Source of the DNA: CBDFHV01 sp965247705
GTDB lineage: Bacteria > Pseudomonadota > Alphaproteobacteria > Rhodospirillales > CAMCUA01
Direction of reading: 5' to 3'
DNA length: 31,008 bases
Assembly (NCBI GenBank): GCA_965247705.1
Contig: CBDFHV010000073.1
Location: 1-31,008, forward strand
Below the pieces are notes generated by a model. The model saw nothing but the letters and a program-made list of their open reading frames with translations, was not told the origin of the DNA and did not search any database. Numbering within the stretch: the stretch's first letter is position 1; every line of letters starts with the position of its first letter. Of this stretch, positions 7,120 to 15,821 are shown in pieces. A program made the translations under genes and the position numbers.

Positions 7120-8267
7120 GGATCAGGATGCGCGACGGAACCGGCACGATAGAGCTTCGGTTCCTGTCCGAGGACGTGGACCGGCACGGCAACGTGCGGG
7201 TCTACTTTCGCCGGTACGGACGCAAGGTGCGGATCAGACCGGTTCCGGGAACCGACGCCTTCATGGCGGAGTACCGGGACCTACTACACGTGCTGCCGGA
7301 ACAGCCCGCGCGGTCGACAGGGCCGGCGCGCGGCACCCTCCTATGGCTGTGCATGCGGTACTTCGATTCGGCGGCGTTCCGGGGGTTGGGATCCGGTACT
7401 CGGCGGGTTCGCCGCGGTATCTTGGAGGGCATCTGCGGCGCTACGCTGCCCGAACGGCAGGCCGTCAACGGCGGCCTGCCCTACGCCCTGATGGAGCCAC
7501 GCCACGTCGCCAAAATCCGTGACCAGAAGGCCGATCTACCCGAGTCCGCCAATGGCCGGGTCAAGGCCCTGCGCCAACTCTTCCGGTGGGCATGCTCGGT
7601 CGAGCAAGGCTTGGCCGCCCGCAATCCGGCCATGGACGTGGCCTACCTGGCTCCCGCGAACCCGGGCGGCTTTCACACCTGGACCGAGCCGGAAGTTGCC
7701 CAATTCGAGGCTCGCCACCCCATCGGCACCAAGGCCCGCCTGGCCATGGCCCTGCTTCTCTACACGGGTGTCCGCCGGTCTGATGTGGTGCGCCTGGGCC
7801 GGCAGATGGAGCGGAGAGGCTGGCTCTACTTCACCGAAACCAAGGGCCGCGCCAAGGGCGAGAAGAACCGAGAGATACCAATCCTGCCGGAGCTGCGGAC
7901 GGTTCTCGACGCCACACCTTCTGGGCACCTCACCTACCTGGTGACCGAGTTCGGCAAGCCCTTCACCATGAACGGGTTCGGCAACTGGCTTCGCCGACGG
8001 TGCAATGAGGCCGGCCTGCCGCGGTGCTCGGCCCATGGTCTTCGTAAGGCGGGCGCGACGATAGCGGCCAACAGGGGCGCCACGGAGTATCAGTTGATGG
8101 CGATCTACGGGTGGGACACGGCGAAGGAAGCGGCCCGGTACACGCGGAAAGCGAACCGCCGGCGTCTTGCCGGGGAGGCCATGCACTTGGTGGTCCCGGA
8201 GCCGGAATCCGGTTCGACTGTCCCACCTCCGGAGGGGGTTAACTGTCCCACCGAAATAACCAATTGA
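7116..8267 (+). CDS. int: Phage-type tyrosine recombinase/integrase
   Basis: The gene encodes 383 residues starting at ATG 7116, overlapping the excisionase stop. The catalytic set of the tyrosine recombinase family is visible: Arg220 in YTGVRRSD, His307-x-x-Arg310 in AHGLRKAG, a Trp in YGWDTAKEA in place of the second His, and the nucleophile Tyr342 in ARYTRKANRR. The N-terminal part (about 60-190) looks like an arm/core-binding domain. The gene ends 25 bp before the 3' end of tRNA-Phe and points toward it, the classic layout for integration into a tRNA 3' end. All active-site residues are present, so it appears intact. Confidence 0.9.
   Translation: MRIRMRDGTGTIELRFLSEDVDRHGNVRVYFRRYGRKVRIRPVPGTDAFMAEYRDLLHVLPEQPARSTGPARGTLLWLCMRYFDSAAFRGLGSGTRRVRRGILEGICGATLPERQAVNGGLPYALMEPRHVAKIRDQKADLPESANGRVKALRQLFRWACSVEQGLAARNPAMDVAYLAPANPGGFHTWTEPEVAQFEARHPIGTKARLAMALLLYTGVRRSDVVRLGRQMERRGWLYFTETKGRAKGEKNREIPILPELRTVLDATPSGHLTYLVTEFGKPFTMNGFGNWLRRRCNEAGLPRCSAHGLRKAGATIAANRGATEYQLMAIYGWDTAKEAARYTRKANRRRLAGEAMHLVVPEPESGSTVPPPEGVNCPTEITN
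8217..8252 (+). repeat. Two direct copies of ACTGTCCCACC inside the int 3' end
   Basis: ACTGTCCCACC occurs at 8217-8227 and 8242-8252, 25 bp apart, just before the tRNA. Short direct repeats flanking an att core often serve as integrase arm sites, but this could also be chance or a coding repeat. Confidence 0.35.
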
Positions 8268-8291
8268 AAAATATAGAGGAAAATAGCGTCG

Positions 8292-8367
<76 letters not shown>

Positions 8368-8441
8368 ACGGTATGGAAGGGCTGTTGCGCGCCGAAGAGC
8401 GCTTATAGGGAACGGGGAAACCCGAGTCCAGAGCGCCGGCG

Positions 8442-8660
8442 TCACGGGTCCGAGCCGTCGTCGTTCGACTCCTCATCGGTGGGAACGCGGTAGTCGCCGG
8501 TCAGCCAGCGGCCCAGATCCAGGTCGGCGCAGCGCCGGGAGCAGAAGGGCCGGTAGCGCACCAGCGCGGGCCGCTTGCAGAGCGAGCACCGCCGGCCGGT
8601 AAGGGCCACCACCCGGTCCTCTGGATCGTCCGCGCCGCCGGCGCTCGGGGGGTTCTTCAC
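8442..8660 (-). CDS. yacG: DNA gyrase inhibitor YacG family zinc protein
   Basis: The 72-residue product carries the YacG zinc site CSLCKRP ... FCSRRCADLDLGRWL (Cys 25, 28, 40, 44) followed by LTGDYRVP and an acidic tail. In E. coli YacG binds GyrB and inhibits DNA gyrase. The GTG start overlaps the rng stop (GTGA), so translation is coupled. It is the last gene of the minus-strand housekeeping run, and gene order with rng, maf and infA is the usual alphaproteobacterial one. Confidence 0.9.
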   Translation of the reverse strand: MKNPPSAGGADDPEDRVVALTGRRCSLCKRPALVRYRPFCSRRCADLDLGRWLTGDYRVPTDEESNDDGSDP

Positions 8661-10087
8661 GGCGCCGATCCCGGCTCGGCGATCACCTCGAAGGCGTCGG
8701 CCGCGACGCCGTCCTGGACCACCACATGGAACGGCCGCCCGAGATCCGTCTCGGCCCGTTGGCGGGCGTCCCGCGCCGGCCCCCGGTCGAGGGCCTTGGC
8801 GGCGGCCGGCGAGGCCCGCACGGTAAGACGCGCCCCCGGCGATCGGCGCGCCTCCCGAAGCACGGCCCTGAGGGCGGCGAAGGCGGTGGTGACGGGCGAG
8901 AACACGGTCCCGGCCGCCGGTGCCAACATCAGCCCGGCCAGGGAAGCGCCCCGTCGTTCCCGGGTCAGTTCGATCAGGCCCATGCGGGTGAAGCCGGCCA
9001 CGGTTACCGGTACTGGATCTGCGGCCACCGCCGACGATATCGCTTCCAGCACCTGGGCGCCGTGGCGCCGGTCGCCCATGGGCAGCATGTCCACCAGAAC
9101 CAGGCCGGACAGGTTGCGCAGGCGCAAATGGGCGGCGGTGGCCGTCACCGCTTCCAGGTTGACGTTCAGCGCGGTTCGCTCCCTGCCGCCCTCCCGGTGG
9201 CCGCCACTGTTGACGTCGATGGCGACCAGCGCCCGGGTCGACTCGATGACCAGATTGCCGCCGGACGGCAGGGACACCACCGGGTCCAGCGCCGACTCGA
9301 TGGCCGAGTCCACGCCGGTGGCGGCGAAGATGTCCTCGGCGCCCCCATGGAGGCGCAGCCGGTCGAGGAGTTCTGGCGCCGCCGCCTCGGCATAGGTCCG
9401 CGCCCGGGAGAGCACGGTTGAATCGTCGACCAGGATCTCCCGCACGCCGGCGCCCGTCTCGTCCCTCAGGGCCCGGATCAGGGCGTCCGGCGCCCGCTGT
9501 AGGCGTGCCGGCGCCGTCGCCGCCCGGGCGACGCGGGACACCTCCCGCCACGTCTCCCGTAGCCAGGCCAGATCTCGCGCCAGGCGGCTCGGCCCCACGC
9601 CCTGGGCGGAGGTGCGGAGAATGACGCCCTCGTCCTCGGCGAGCAGGGGCGCGACGACGCCCTCGAGCCGCGCCCGCTCGCCTTCGTCCTCGATCTTTCG
9701 CGACATGCGGAGGCCAGGCTGACCGGGGGTGAGGACGGCAAATCGTCCGGCAAGGGACGGCGCGTCGGTCAGCTTGGGCCCCTTGTCCTCGACGGCGTCG
9801 TGGCGCACCTGCACCACAACCGCGTCGCCCTCCGAGGGGGATGGCACCGGCGCCGATGGCGCGCCCCGATGACGCAGGGGAAGGAACCCGTGGCGGTCGC
9901 CGCCCATATCCACGAAAGCGGCCGAAAGGCCGGGCAGCACGCGGGCGATCCGGCCCAGATGGATCTCGCCGACAGCACTGGGCGCGTCGTCCCGGTCGAG
10001 CAGCAGCCCGACGAGACGGTCATCGGCCAGCAGAGCCACGCGGGTCTCGCCGGGTCCGACGCTGGCCAGAACACGGTTGACCATCAT
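8657..10087 (-). CDS. rng: Ribonuclease E/G family protein (RNase G-like, short form)
   Basis: The gene encodes 476 residues. It has an S1-type RNA-binding segment (about 35-110, with FVDMGGDRHGFLPL), an RNase H-like region, and catalytic-site motifs ALVAIDVNSG (about 287-296) and GLVLVDMLPMGDR (about 328-340). In the family two Asp of these motifs bind the catalytic Mg. There is no CPxC zinc link after the catalytic core and no long C-terminal scaffold, so it is RNase G-like rather than full RNase E. The start is ATG 10087 or the adjacent ATG 10084. It lies three bases downstream of maf and overlaps yacG. Confidence 0.88.
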   Translation of the reverse strand: MMVNRVLASVGPGETRVALLADDRLVGLLLDRDDAPSAVGEIHLGRIARVLPGLSAAFVDMGGDRHGFLPLRHRGAPSAPVPSPSEGDAVVVQVRHDAVEDKGPKLTDAPSLAGRFAVLTPGQPGLRMSRKIEDEGERARLEGVVAPLLAEDEGVILRTSAQGVGPSRLARDLAWLRETWREVSRVARAATAPARLQRAPDALIRALRDETGAGVREILVDDSTVLSRARTYAEAAAPELLDRLRLHGGAEDIFAATGVDSAIESALDPVVSLPSGGNLVIESTRALVAIDVNSGGHREGGRERTALNVNLEAVTATAAHLRLRNLSGLVLVDMLPMGDRRHGAQVLEAISSAVAADPVPVTVAGFTRMGLIELTRERRGASLAGLMLAPAAGTVFSPVTTAFAALRAVLREARRSPGARLTVRASPAAAKALDRGPARDARQRAETDLGRPFHVVVQDGVAADAFEVIAEPGSAP

Positions 10088-10090
10088 GCC

Positions 10091-10675
10091 CTAATCTAGC
10101 GCCGAAAGGCCGAGACCGCCGAGCAGCTGCGCCGTCTCGAACAGGGGAAGGCCAACCACGTTGGAATAGGAGCCGCCGATCCGGCGAACGAAGACCGACG
10201 CCAGTCCCTGGATCCCGTAGCCGCCGGCCTTGCCCCGCCATTCGTCCGACTCGATGTACGCGTCGATCTCGCGGGGCGTCAGCCGCTTGAAGGCGACCGA
10301 GGTGACGACCGTGCGGCGTCCCATCCGGCCCCCCGGGGCGAGGACGCAAACACCGCCGACGACCCGATGGCGGCGGCCCGACAGCAGCCGCAAGCATGTC
10401 CGCGCCGTCCCGGCGTCTTCCGCCTTGGGCAGCATGCGGCGGCCGCAGGCAACGACCGTGTCGGCGCCGAGCACATGGCAGTCAGGATAGGTAGAGGCTA
10501 CGGCGCGGGCCTTGGATTCTGCCAGGCGGGCAGCCAGGGCGGCGGGGGTTTCGCGGCGACGCGGTGTCTCGTCCACCCGTGCCGGGACGATCTCGCGCGG
10601 CTCCAGGCCAATCTGTCGCAGAAGAGCCACACGGCGGGGCGAGGCCGAGGCCAGGATCAGGTCCGCGGGCGCCAT
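10091..10675 (-). CDS. maf: Maf family nucleotide pyrophosphatase
   Basis: This 194-residue protein has the Maf signature SASPRRVALLRQIGL at its N-terminus, ESKARAVA, the catalytic Asp region LGADTVVACG, and GKAGGYGIQGLASVFVRRIG with GSYSNVVGLPL near the end. Maf proteins hydrolyse non-canonical or modified nucleoside triphosphates to monophosphates, preventing their incorporation. Length and all core motifs are normal. It is positioned between infA and rng, probably co-transcribed. Confidence 0.92.
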   Translation of the reverse strand: MAPADLILASASPRRVALLRQIGLEPREIVPARVDETPRRRETPAALAARLAESKARAVASTYPDCHVLGADTVVACGRRMLPKAEDAGTARTCLRLLSGRRHRVVGGVCVLAPGGRMGRRTVVTSVAFKRLTPREIDAYIESDEWRGKAGGYGIQGLASVFVRRIGGSYSNVVGLPLFETAQLLGGLGLSALD

Positions 10676-10706
10676 GGGGGCCGCGGAGCTCCAGTCGGCG
10701 CGGCGG

Positions 10707-10925
10707 TCACTTGAAGCGGAAGGTGATTCGACCCTTGGACAGGTCGTAGGGAGTCATTTCCACATTGACCCGGTCTCCGGCCAGCACCCGGATGCGGTGC
10801 TTGCGCATTTTGCCGGCGGTATGGGCCAGAATTTCGTGCTCGTTGTCCAGCTTGACGCGGAACATCGCGTTCGGCAGCAGTTCGGTTACCGTACCGCTAA
10901 ACTCCAGAAGTTCTTCTTTCGCCAT
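10707..10925 (-). CDS. infA: Translation initiation factor IF-1
   Basis: The product is the standard 72 residues and can be read end to end as IF-1. It has MAKEELLEFSGTVTELLPNA, then the OB-fold strands FRVKLDNEHEILAHTAGKMR, and the closing VEMTPYDLSKGRITFRFK. IF-1 binds the ribosomal A site during initiation. It is 31 bases upstream of maf. The upstream intergenic gap contains a long inverted repeat. Confidence 0.97.
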   Translation of the reverse strand: MAKEELLEFSGTVTELLPNAMFRVKLDNEHEILAHTAGKMRKHRIRVLAGDRVNVEMTPYDLSKGRITFRFK

Positions 10926-11025
10926 GCATCACCTGTGGCTTGTTGATGGGCTGCCGAGAAGGTAGTCGGGCGCCGACCCCGGTCAAGCCTTTTCCCACGG
11001 TCCTCCGTGGTAACTGCTGGACAGC

Positions 11026-11098
11026 ACCGGCCCGCTCCCCCACCCGGCCACCCAAAGCGTACGATCCCATGGGTGGCCGAGTGGGGGAGAGGGCCGGT
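11026..11098. repeat. Long imperfect inverted repeat (29-bp arms) upstream of infA
   Basis: Arms 11026-11054 and 11070-11098 match at 27 of 29 positions, with a 15-base loop. The arms contain CTCCCCCAC and GGCCACCCA and their complements. It fills the space between the phosphatase gene and infA, both on the minus strand. It could act as a transcription terminator or attenuator, as an mRNA stabiliser, or be a genome-wide palindromic repeat; no T-tract follows on either side. Confidence 0.85.
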
Positions 11099-11125
11099 TC
11101 AGACTCCGCGCCAGCCAGAATTGCC

Positions 11126-11560
11126 CTAAGTGTCCACCGGCGCCTGACGCGGAAACCGCTGGCGGATGCGGTCCAGCAACTGGTCGCGCACCTGGCGGTA
11201 AACGTCAAGTCGCGCTTCCCGGCTGCCTTTGACGATGGAGGGGTCGAAGGTGTGCCAGAACTCCAGCTCGATGGCCATCACCCGGGTCAGTTCCACCGCC
11301 CGGTGCTGGGCTTCGGGCGACAGGGTTATGACCAGATCGAAGGATTCATCCTCCAGGTCGTCGAAGGTCTTGGATTTGTGCCGGCTGAGGTCGATGCCAA
11401 TCTCGTCCATGGCGGCGATGGCGAAGGAATCGATCTCGCCGCCACGCACGCCGGCGGAATCCACGTAGATGCGATCTCCCTGAAGGTGCTTCAGAATCGA
11501 TTCCGCCATGGGCGACCGGATGGCGTTCATGGTGCAAGCGAAGAGTACGGCTCGTGCCAT
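11126..11560 (-). CDS. Low-molecular-weight protein-tyrosine-phosphatase / arsenate-reductase-like protein
   Basis: From ATG 11560 the 144-residue product carries the phosphatase P-loop C9-TMNAI-R15-S near its start (FACTMNAIRSPMAE), and an FDPS segment containing the general-acid Asp near residue 113. This is the LMW-PTP fold shared with thioredoxin-type arsenate reductases. In alphaproteobacteria a copy is regularly found between UPF0262 and infA, as here; its physiological substrate is not established. The frame is open upstream to 11674, but the downstream ATG is chosen because the P-loop normally lies within the first 15 residues and the extension overlaps UPF0262. Confidence 0.85.
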   Translation of the reverse strand: MARAVLFACTMNAIRSPMAESILKHLQGDRIYVDSAGVRGGEIDSFAIAAMDEIGIDLSRHKSKTFDDLEDESFDLVITLSPEAQHRAVELTRVMAIELEFWHTFDPSIVKGSREARLDVYRQVRDQLLDRIRQRFPRQAPVDT

Positions 11561-11570
11561 GACACCCGCC

Positions 11571-12056
11571 CTACAATCGCAGGTGCAACGCGCACAACAA
11601 GGTGAACAGGCGGCGCGCCGTATCGATGTCGATTTGCGCCTTGTCCGCCAAACTGTCGCACAGACGGCTCGCACCCTCGTTGTGGAGGCCGCGACGGCCC
11701 ATGTCGATGGCTTCGATGCGGCTCGGGCTGAGGTGCTTGATGGCGTCGAAGTAGCTTTCGCAGAGGACGAAGTAGTCCTTGATCAGTTTGCGAAACGGTC
11801 GCACGGCCAAACTGAAAACGGTCAGCGGCCGGTCTTTGCTGTCGCGCACGTCGAAGACCAGCCGCTGGTCCTCCACGGACAGGCGAAGGTTGAACGGCCC
11901 CCGCAGGCTTTCGCCGGGATCGAAGACGTTGAACTCGTTCAGGTCGTAAAGGGCCGAGCGGATCTCATGCTCCACCTGGGGCGACCGGCGGCCGAGGCTG
12001 TCGCGGTCAAGGGTCACCAGGGCGATGCGCCGGGAATCGGGCCCGCCGCCGTGCAT
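11571..12056 (-). CDS. UPF0262 family protein
   Basis: This 161-residue protein matches the UPF0262 pattern recalled from alphaproteobacteria: RRIALVTLDRDSLGRRSP, then HEIRSALYDLNEFNVFDP, FNLRLSVEDQRLVFDV, and FRKLIKDYFVLCESYFDAIK near the middle. Members are almost always beside hisD, as here (hisD ends seven bases upstream). Function is unknown. It is soluble, with no signal or membrane segments. Confidence 0.9.
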   Translation of the reverse strand: MHGGGPDSRRIALVTLDRDSLGRRSPQVEHEIRSALYDLNEFNVFDPGESLRGPFNLRLSVEDQRLVFDVRDSKDRPLTVFSLAVRPFRKLIKDYFVLCESYFDAIKHLSPSRIEAIDMGRRGLHNEGASRLCDSLADKAQIDIDTARRLFTLLCALHLRL

Positions 12057-12063
12057 CCCGTCC

Positions 12064-13365
12064 TCAGGACCCGTCGTCGGCGAGGCGCAGGGCGATGGAC
12101 AGGGCGTGGGCGTCCAGCCCCTCGGCCCGCGCCAGGGCCACCGCCTGGGGTCCGATGGCGGCCAGCGCCCGGGCGTCGCCGCCGATCAACGACGTCCGCT
12201 TGACGAAGTCGAGGACGCCGAGGCCCGAGGAAAAGCGGGCGCTGCGCGCGGTCGGCAAGACGTGATTGGGGCCGGCCATATAATCGCCCACCGCCTCCGG
12301 CACCCAGCGACCCAGGAAAATGGCGCCGGCATTGCGGATTCGGGACGCCAGCAAGTCCGGATCGGCGACCGCCAGTTCCAGGTGCTCGGGCGCGACGCGG
12401 TCGATCAGGCGCGGCGCGTCCTCCAGGCCACGCAGCAGGATGACGGCGCCATGGGTCGTCCAACTTTCCGCCGCCAGGTCGGCACGGGGAAGGGTCGAGA
12501 GATGATCGGTAATGGCGGCCTCCACGGCGTTCGCGAAGTCCCCGTCGTCGGTCATCAGGATGGCCTGGGCCGCCGTGTCGTGCTCCGCCTGGGACAGCAG
12601 GTCGGCGGCGATCCAGGCGGGATCGTTGTTCCCATCGGCGACCACCAGAATCTCCGACGGCCCCGCGATCATGTCGATACCCACGCGGCCGAACACCTGG
12701 CGCTTCGCCGCCGCCACGAAAGCGTTGCCAGGGCCGACGACTTTGTCGACCGCGGCCACCGTGTCTGTACCGAAGGCGAGGGCCCCCACCGCCTGGGCGC
12801 CGCCGATGCGATAGATCTCGTCCACCCCGGCGATGTCGGCGGCGACCAGCACCAGTGGGTTGAGCACGCCCCGGGGCGCTGGCACGGTCATCGCCAGGCG
12901 CCCGACGCCGGCCACCCGCGCCGGGACGGCGTTCATCAGCACGCTGGACGGGTAGGCCGCGGTGCCCCCCGGCACGTAAAGCCCGACGGCGTTGATGGCC
13001 CGCCATCGCCACCCCAGCCGCAGGCCCACCGAATCCACGTAGTCCGCGTCGGCGGGGCGCTGACGTTCGTGGTAGTCGGCGATGCGCCTTGCCGCCAGCT
13101 TGAGCGCGTCCACCACGGCCGGATCGCAAAGTTCCAGCGCCCGGTCCCGTTCTTCCCGCCCCACCGCCATGGTCTCCGGGGTCAGGGCCAGGGAGTCGAA
13201 GCGGCGGGTATAGTCGAGGACCGCCGCGTCGCCCCGGGCGTGCACGTCGGCAAGAATCTCGGCCACCGCCCGGTCCACGTCGGCGTCGGTGTCGCGCTTG
13301 GCATGGAGGAAGGCTGCGAATTGGGCCTCGAACCCCGCCTCGCGGACGTCAAGCCGGTACGCCAT
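12064..13365 (-). CDS. hisD: Histidinol dehydrogenase
   Basis: The gene encodes 433 residues from ATG 13365. It oxidises L-histidinol to L-histidine in two NAD-dependent steps, the end of histidine biosynthesis. Visible family motifs are GLYVPGGTAAYPSSVLMNAV, YRIGGAQAVGALAFGT, VVGPGNAFVAAAKR, the zinc/active-site region DLLSQAEHDTAAQA, the catalytic APEHLEL, and GPNHVLPT with FSSGLGVLDFVKR. All are intact. The frame extends to 13404 but the ATG at 13365 gives the normal N-terminus. It overlaps the hisG end by 17 bases, so the two are probably co-translated. Confidence 0.96.
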   Translation of the reverse strand: MAYRLDVREAGFEAQFAAFLHAKRDTDADVDRAVAEILADVHARGDAAVLDYTRRFDSLALTPETMAVGREERDRALELCDPAVVDALKLAARRIADYHERQRPADADYVDSVGLRLGWRWRAINAVGLYVPGGTAAYPSSVLMNAVPARVAGVGRLAMTVPAPRGVLNPLVLVAADIAGVDEIYRIGGAQAVGALAFGTDTVAAVDKVVGPGNAFVAAAKRQVFGRVGIDMIAGPSEILVVADGNNDPAWIAADLLSQAEHDTAAQAILMTDDGDFANAVEAAITDHLSTLPRADLAAESWTTHGAVILLRGLEDAPRLIDRVAPEHLELAVADPDLLASRIRNAGAIFLGRWVPEAVGDYMAGPNHVLPTARSARFSSGLGVLDFVKRTSLIGGDARALAAIGPQAVALARAEGLDAHALSIALRLADDGS

Positions 13366-14017
13366 CACCGACCTCCCGGAAGCGCCGCACCCACACCTCG
13401 CCAAGGTCCGAGCGGGTTTTCCACGCCGCCCGGTTGACCGCCAGACGCGACGAGACCTTGGCGATCTCCTCGACTTCCACCAGGCCGTTGGCCTTCAGGG
13501 TGGCGCCCGTGGACACCAGATCGACGATGCGCCGGCAAAGGCCCAGGCTGGGCGCCAGTTCCATGGCGCCGCTGAGCCTGATGCACTCGGCGTGGACCCC
13601 GCGGGCGGCGAAATGGCGCCGGGTGATCCGCGGATACTTGGTGGCGACCCGCACGTGGCTCCAGCGCTGGGGATCGTCGGTGGCGACCATGTGGGCGGGC
13701 TCGGCCACCACCAGGCGACAGTGGCCGACGCCCAGGTCCTGGGGGGCATAGATCTCCGGATAGTCGAACTCCATCAGCACGTCGTTGCCGACGATGCCCA
13801 GTTGCGCCGCCCCGAAGGCGACGAAGGTGGCGACGTCGAAGCTTCGCACCCGGACGATATCGATGTCCGGATCGCTGGTGGTGAAGCGCAGCTTGCGGCT
13901 GTCCGCATCGTCGAAGGCCGCTTCCGGCTCGATACCGGCGCGGCGCACGATGGGCATCACCTCGGCGAGGATGCGCCCCTTGGGCAGGGCCAGGATGAGC
14001 TTTCCGTCTTCGGACAC
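13349..14017 (-). CDS. hisG: ATP phosphoribosyltransferase, short form
   Basis: This 222-residue enzyme condenses ATP with PRPP in the first step of histidine synthesis. Motifs include LALPKGRILAEVMPI, the region FGAAQLGIVGNDVLME, VATKYPRITRRHFA, and the PRPP loop IVDLVSTGATLKANGL. It lacks the C-terminal regulatory domain, so it is the short HisG that in this family works with the HisRS-like HisZ; no hisZ is present in the window. The start is GTG 14017, the only good start near the conserved N-terminus. Confidence 0.95.
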   Translation of the reverse strand: MSEDGKLILALPKGRILAEVMPIVRRAGIEPEAAFDDADSRKLRFTTSDPDIDIVRVRSFDVATFVAFGAAQLGIVGNDVLMEFDYPEIYAPQDLGVGHCRLVVAEPAHMVATDDPQRWSHVRVATKYPRITRRHFAARGVHAECIRLSGAMELAPSLGLCRRIVDLVSTGATLKANGLVEVEEIAKVSSRLAVNRAAWKTRSDLGEVWVRRFREVGDGVPA

Positions 14018-14113
14018 GGGGGCGTTTCCGTCACAGTCTGCGAAGGCGGCCTTTACATAGTCGGTTTTCCCGTGTCGGGCCAGCGGGGCGGCCGGTCGCC
14101 GATCGCTTAGGGC

Positions 14114-15400
14114 CTACTCCTTGACCCGCTCGATCCGCGCCCCGCAGGCGGCCAGTTTCTCCTCCAGGCGTTCGTAACCCCTGTCCAGGTGGTAGACCCG
14201 GTTGACGGTGGTTTCCCCCTCGGCCGCCAGACCGGCGAGCACCAGGGAGACGGAGGCGCGAAGGTCGGTGGCCATGACCGGGGCACCGGACAGGGCCGGC
14301 ACGCCGCGCACGATAGCCGAGGCGCCGTGGACGTTGATGCTGGCGCCCATGCGGCACAGTTCCGGCACATGCATGAAGCGGTTTTCGAAGATGGTTTCGG
14401 TAATCATCGAGGCGCCTTCGGCCACGGTCGTCAGGACCATCAGCTGCGCCTGCATGTCGGTGGGAAAGCCGGGATAGGGCTCGGTCATCACGTCGATCCC
14501 CTTGAGCGGGCCGTTCTGGCGCTCCACCAAGAGGCCGTCGTCGGTTTCCGACACCTCGACCCCGCTGCCGCGCAGGATGTCGACCACCGCCTCGATCTGT
14601 TCCAGACGGGCGCCGGCAAGGATCACCTTGCCGCCGGTTATGGCCGTGGCGACCGCATAGGTGCCGGTCTCGATGCGGTCGGGGATCACGGTGTAGTCGG
14701 CACCGTGGAGGCGGGGCACCCCCTGGATTCGCAGGGTGTCGGTGCCGATGCCTTCGATGCGCGCCCCCATGGCCACCAGGCAGCGGGCGAGGTCCGCCAC
14801 GTCGGGCTCGCGGGCGGCGTTGGCGATCACCGTTTCGCCACGGGCGCAGGCGGCGGCCATCATGACGTTTTCCGTGCCGCCCACGGTGACCATTGGGAAG
14901 ACGATGTGAGCACCCTTGAGTCCCTGGGGCGCCGAGGCCTTGATGTAGCCGGCGTCGAGCGCGATGTCCGCGCCCAGTTGGCCGAGGGCCTTCAGATGAA
15001 GGTCCACGGGGCGGGTGCCGATGGCGCAGCCGCCGGGCAGGGACACCCAGGCTTCGCCACAGCGGGCCAGCAACGGCCCCAGAACCAGCACCGACGCTCG
15101 CATCTTGCGCACCAAGTCATAGGGCGCGATGGTAACGGCGATTTTTCGCGCGGCGAGCCGCAGCACCCGGACCACGTGGCCTCCCAGGGCCGCGTCCCCG
15201 TCCATGGTGATTTCCACCCCCAGTTCCGCCAGTAGCCGCGCCATGCTGGCGATGTCCGCCAGGTGGGGGAGGTTGGACAGAACCAGGGGCTCGTCGGAGA
15301 GCAGGCTGGCCGCCATCAGGGGCAGGGCGGCGTTTTTGGCGCCGCCGATGGGAATGCGCCCGGTGAGCGGCACCCCGCCGCGAATGACGATACGATCCAT
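14114..15400 (-). CDS. murA: UDP-N-acetylglucosamine 1-carboxyvinyltransferase
   Basis: The gene encodes 428 residues from ATG 15400 (MDRIVIRGG). It transfers enolpyruvate from PEP to UDP-GlcNAc, the first committed step of peptidoglycan synthesis, in the cytoplasm. Visible are the substrate-binding GGAKNAALPLMAASLLSDE, the active-site loop LPGGCAIGTRPVDLHL with Cys125 (equivalent to the fosfomycin-target Cys), NVMMAAACARGETVI, and TEPYPGFPTDMQAQ. Because Cys is present rather than Asp, it should be of the fosfomycin-sensitive type. An open extension to 15532 is rejected as non-conserved. Confidence 0.96.
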   Translation of the reverse strand: MDRIVIRGGVPLTGRIPIGGAKNAALPLMAASLLSDEPLVLSNLPHLADIASMARLLAELGVEITMDGDAALGGHVVRVLRLAARKIAVTIAPYDLVRKMRASVLVLGPLLARCGEAWVSLPGGCAIGTRPVDLHLKALGQLGADIALDAGYIKASAPQGLKGAHIVFPMVTVGGTENVMMAAACARGETVIANAAREPDVADLARCLVAMGARIEGIGTDTLRIQGVPRLHGADYTVIPDRIETGTYAVATAITGGKVILAGARLEQIEAVVDILRGSGVEVSETDDGLLVERQNGPLKGIDVMTEPYPGFPTDMQAQLMVLTTVAEGASMITETIFENRFMHVPELCRMGASINVHGASAIVRGVPALSGAPVMATDLRASVSLVLAGLAAEGETTVNRVYHLDRGYERLEEKLAACGARIERVKE

Positions 15401-15821
15401 CGAACGCCCCCGGGACGGGTGGAGGGAAAGGACGCGGAAGACATCGTGGCCGCGCGGCACCGGCCGTCGCGATTCGGCCGGACGGGCAACGGGTACGGGC
15501 CGCGCCGTGGCGGCGGTTATAGCGGTTGCCATGAAGCCTCCACAAGCCGTGCGGGGACCGGGGCGTGACCCCCGGGGGAGGCTCAGCTAACTCTTGGAAG
15601 GTGGCGACTTCGTGGCGTTGGTGCGGGTGTCGTAGAGGTACCATCGGTCAGAATGGGACCACAAGGCAGTCACGGGCCCTAATAATTCGGATCCGCGTTT
15701 ATCGTCGATTCAACATACCAATGAGCGATTGGCAACGTGTTAATATGGCGTGGGCGCGTTAGATAACGGGCCCACTAAATAAAAACGCAAAACCCGTTTT
15801 CTCGGGATTGGGAGGACTATC
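15401..15821. other. Gene-free stretch between murA and the binding-protein gene
   Basis: This stretch contains the upstream region of murA, then the small-gene remnant, then from about 15635 a noticeably AT-richer segment that leads into the binding-protein gene. Within it ACGGGCCC occurs twice about 95 bp apart. GGGAGG lies about 10 bases ahead of ATG 15822. No ORF is convincing. Confidence 0.6.
15565..15630. repeat. att-like direct repeat, murA side (remnant of small-gene 3' end)
   Basis: On the minus strand this reads RTNATKSPPSKS followed by a stop, almost the same as the end of the small gene at 19654 (RTNATKSPPSKG). A 33-bp block (15602 region) is identical between the two sites, and weaker similarity continues about 30 bp downstream of the stop. 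It is the only trace of that gene here. The pair brackets the binding-protein/IS21 segment, as attL/attR would. Confidence 0.75.
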
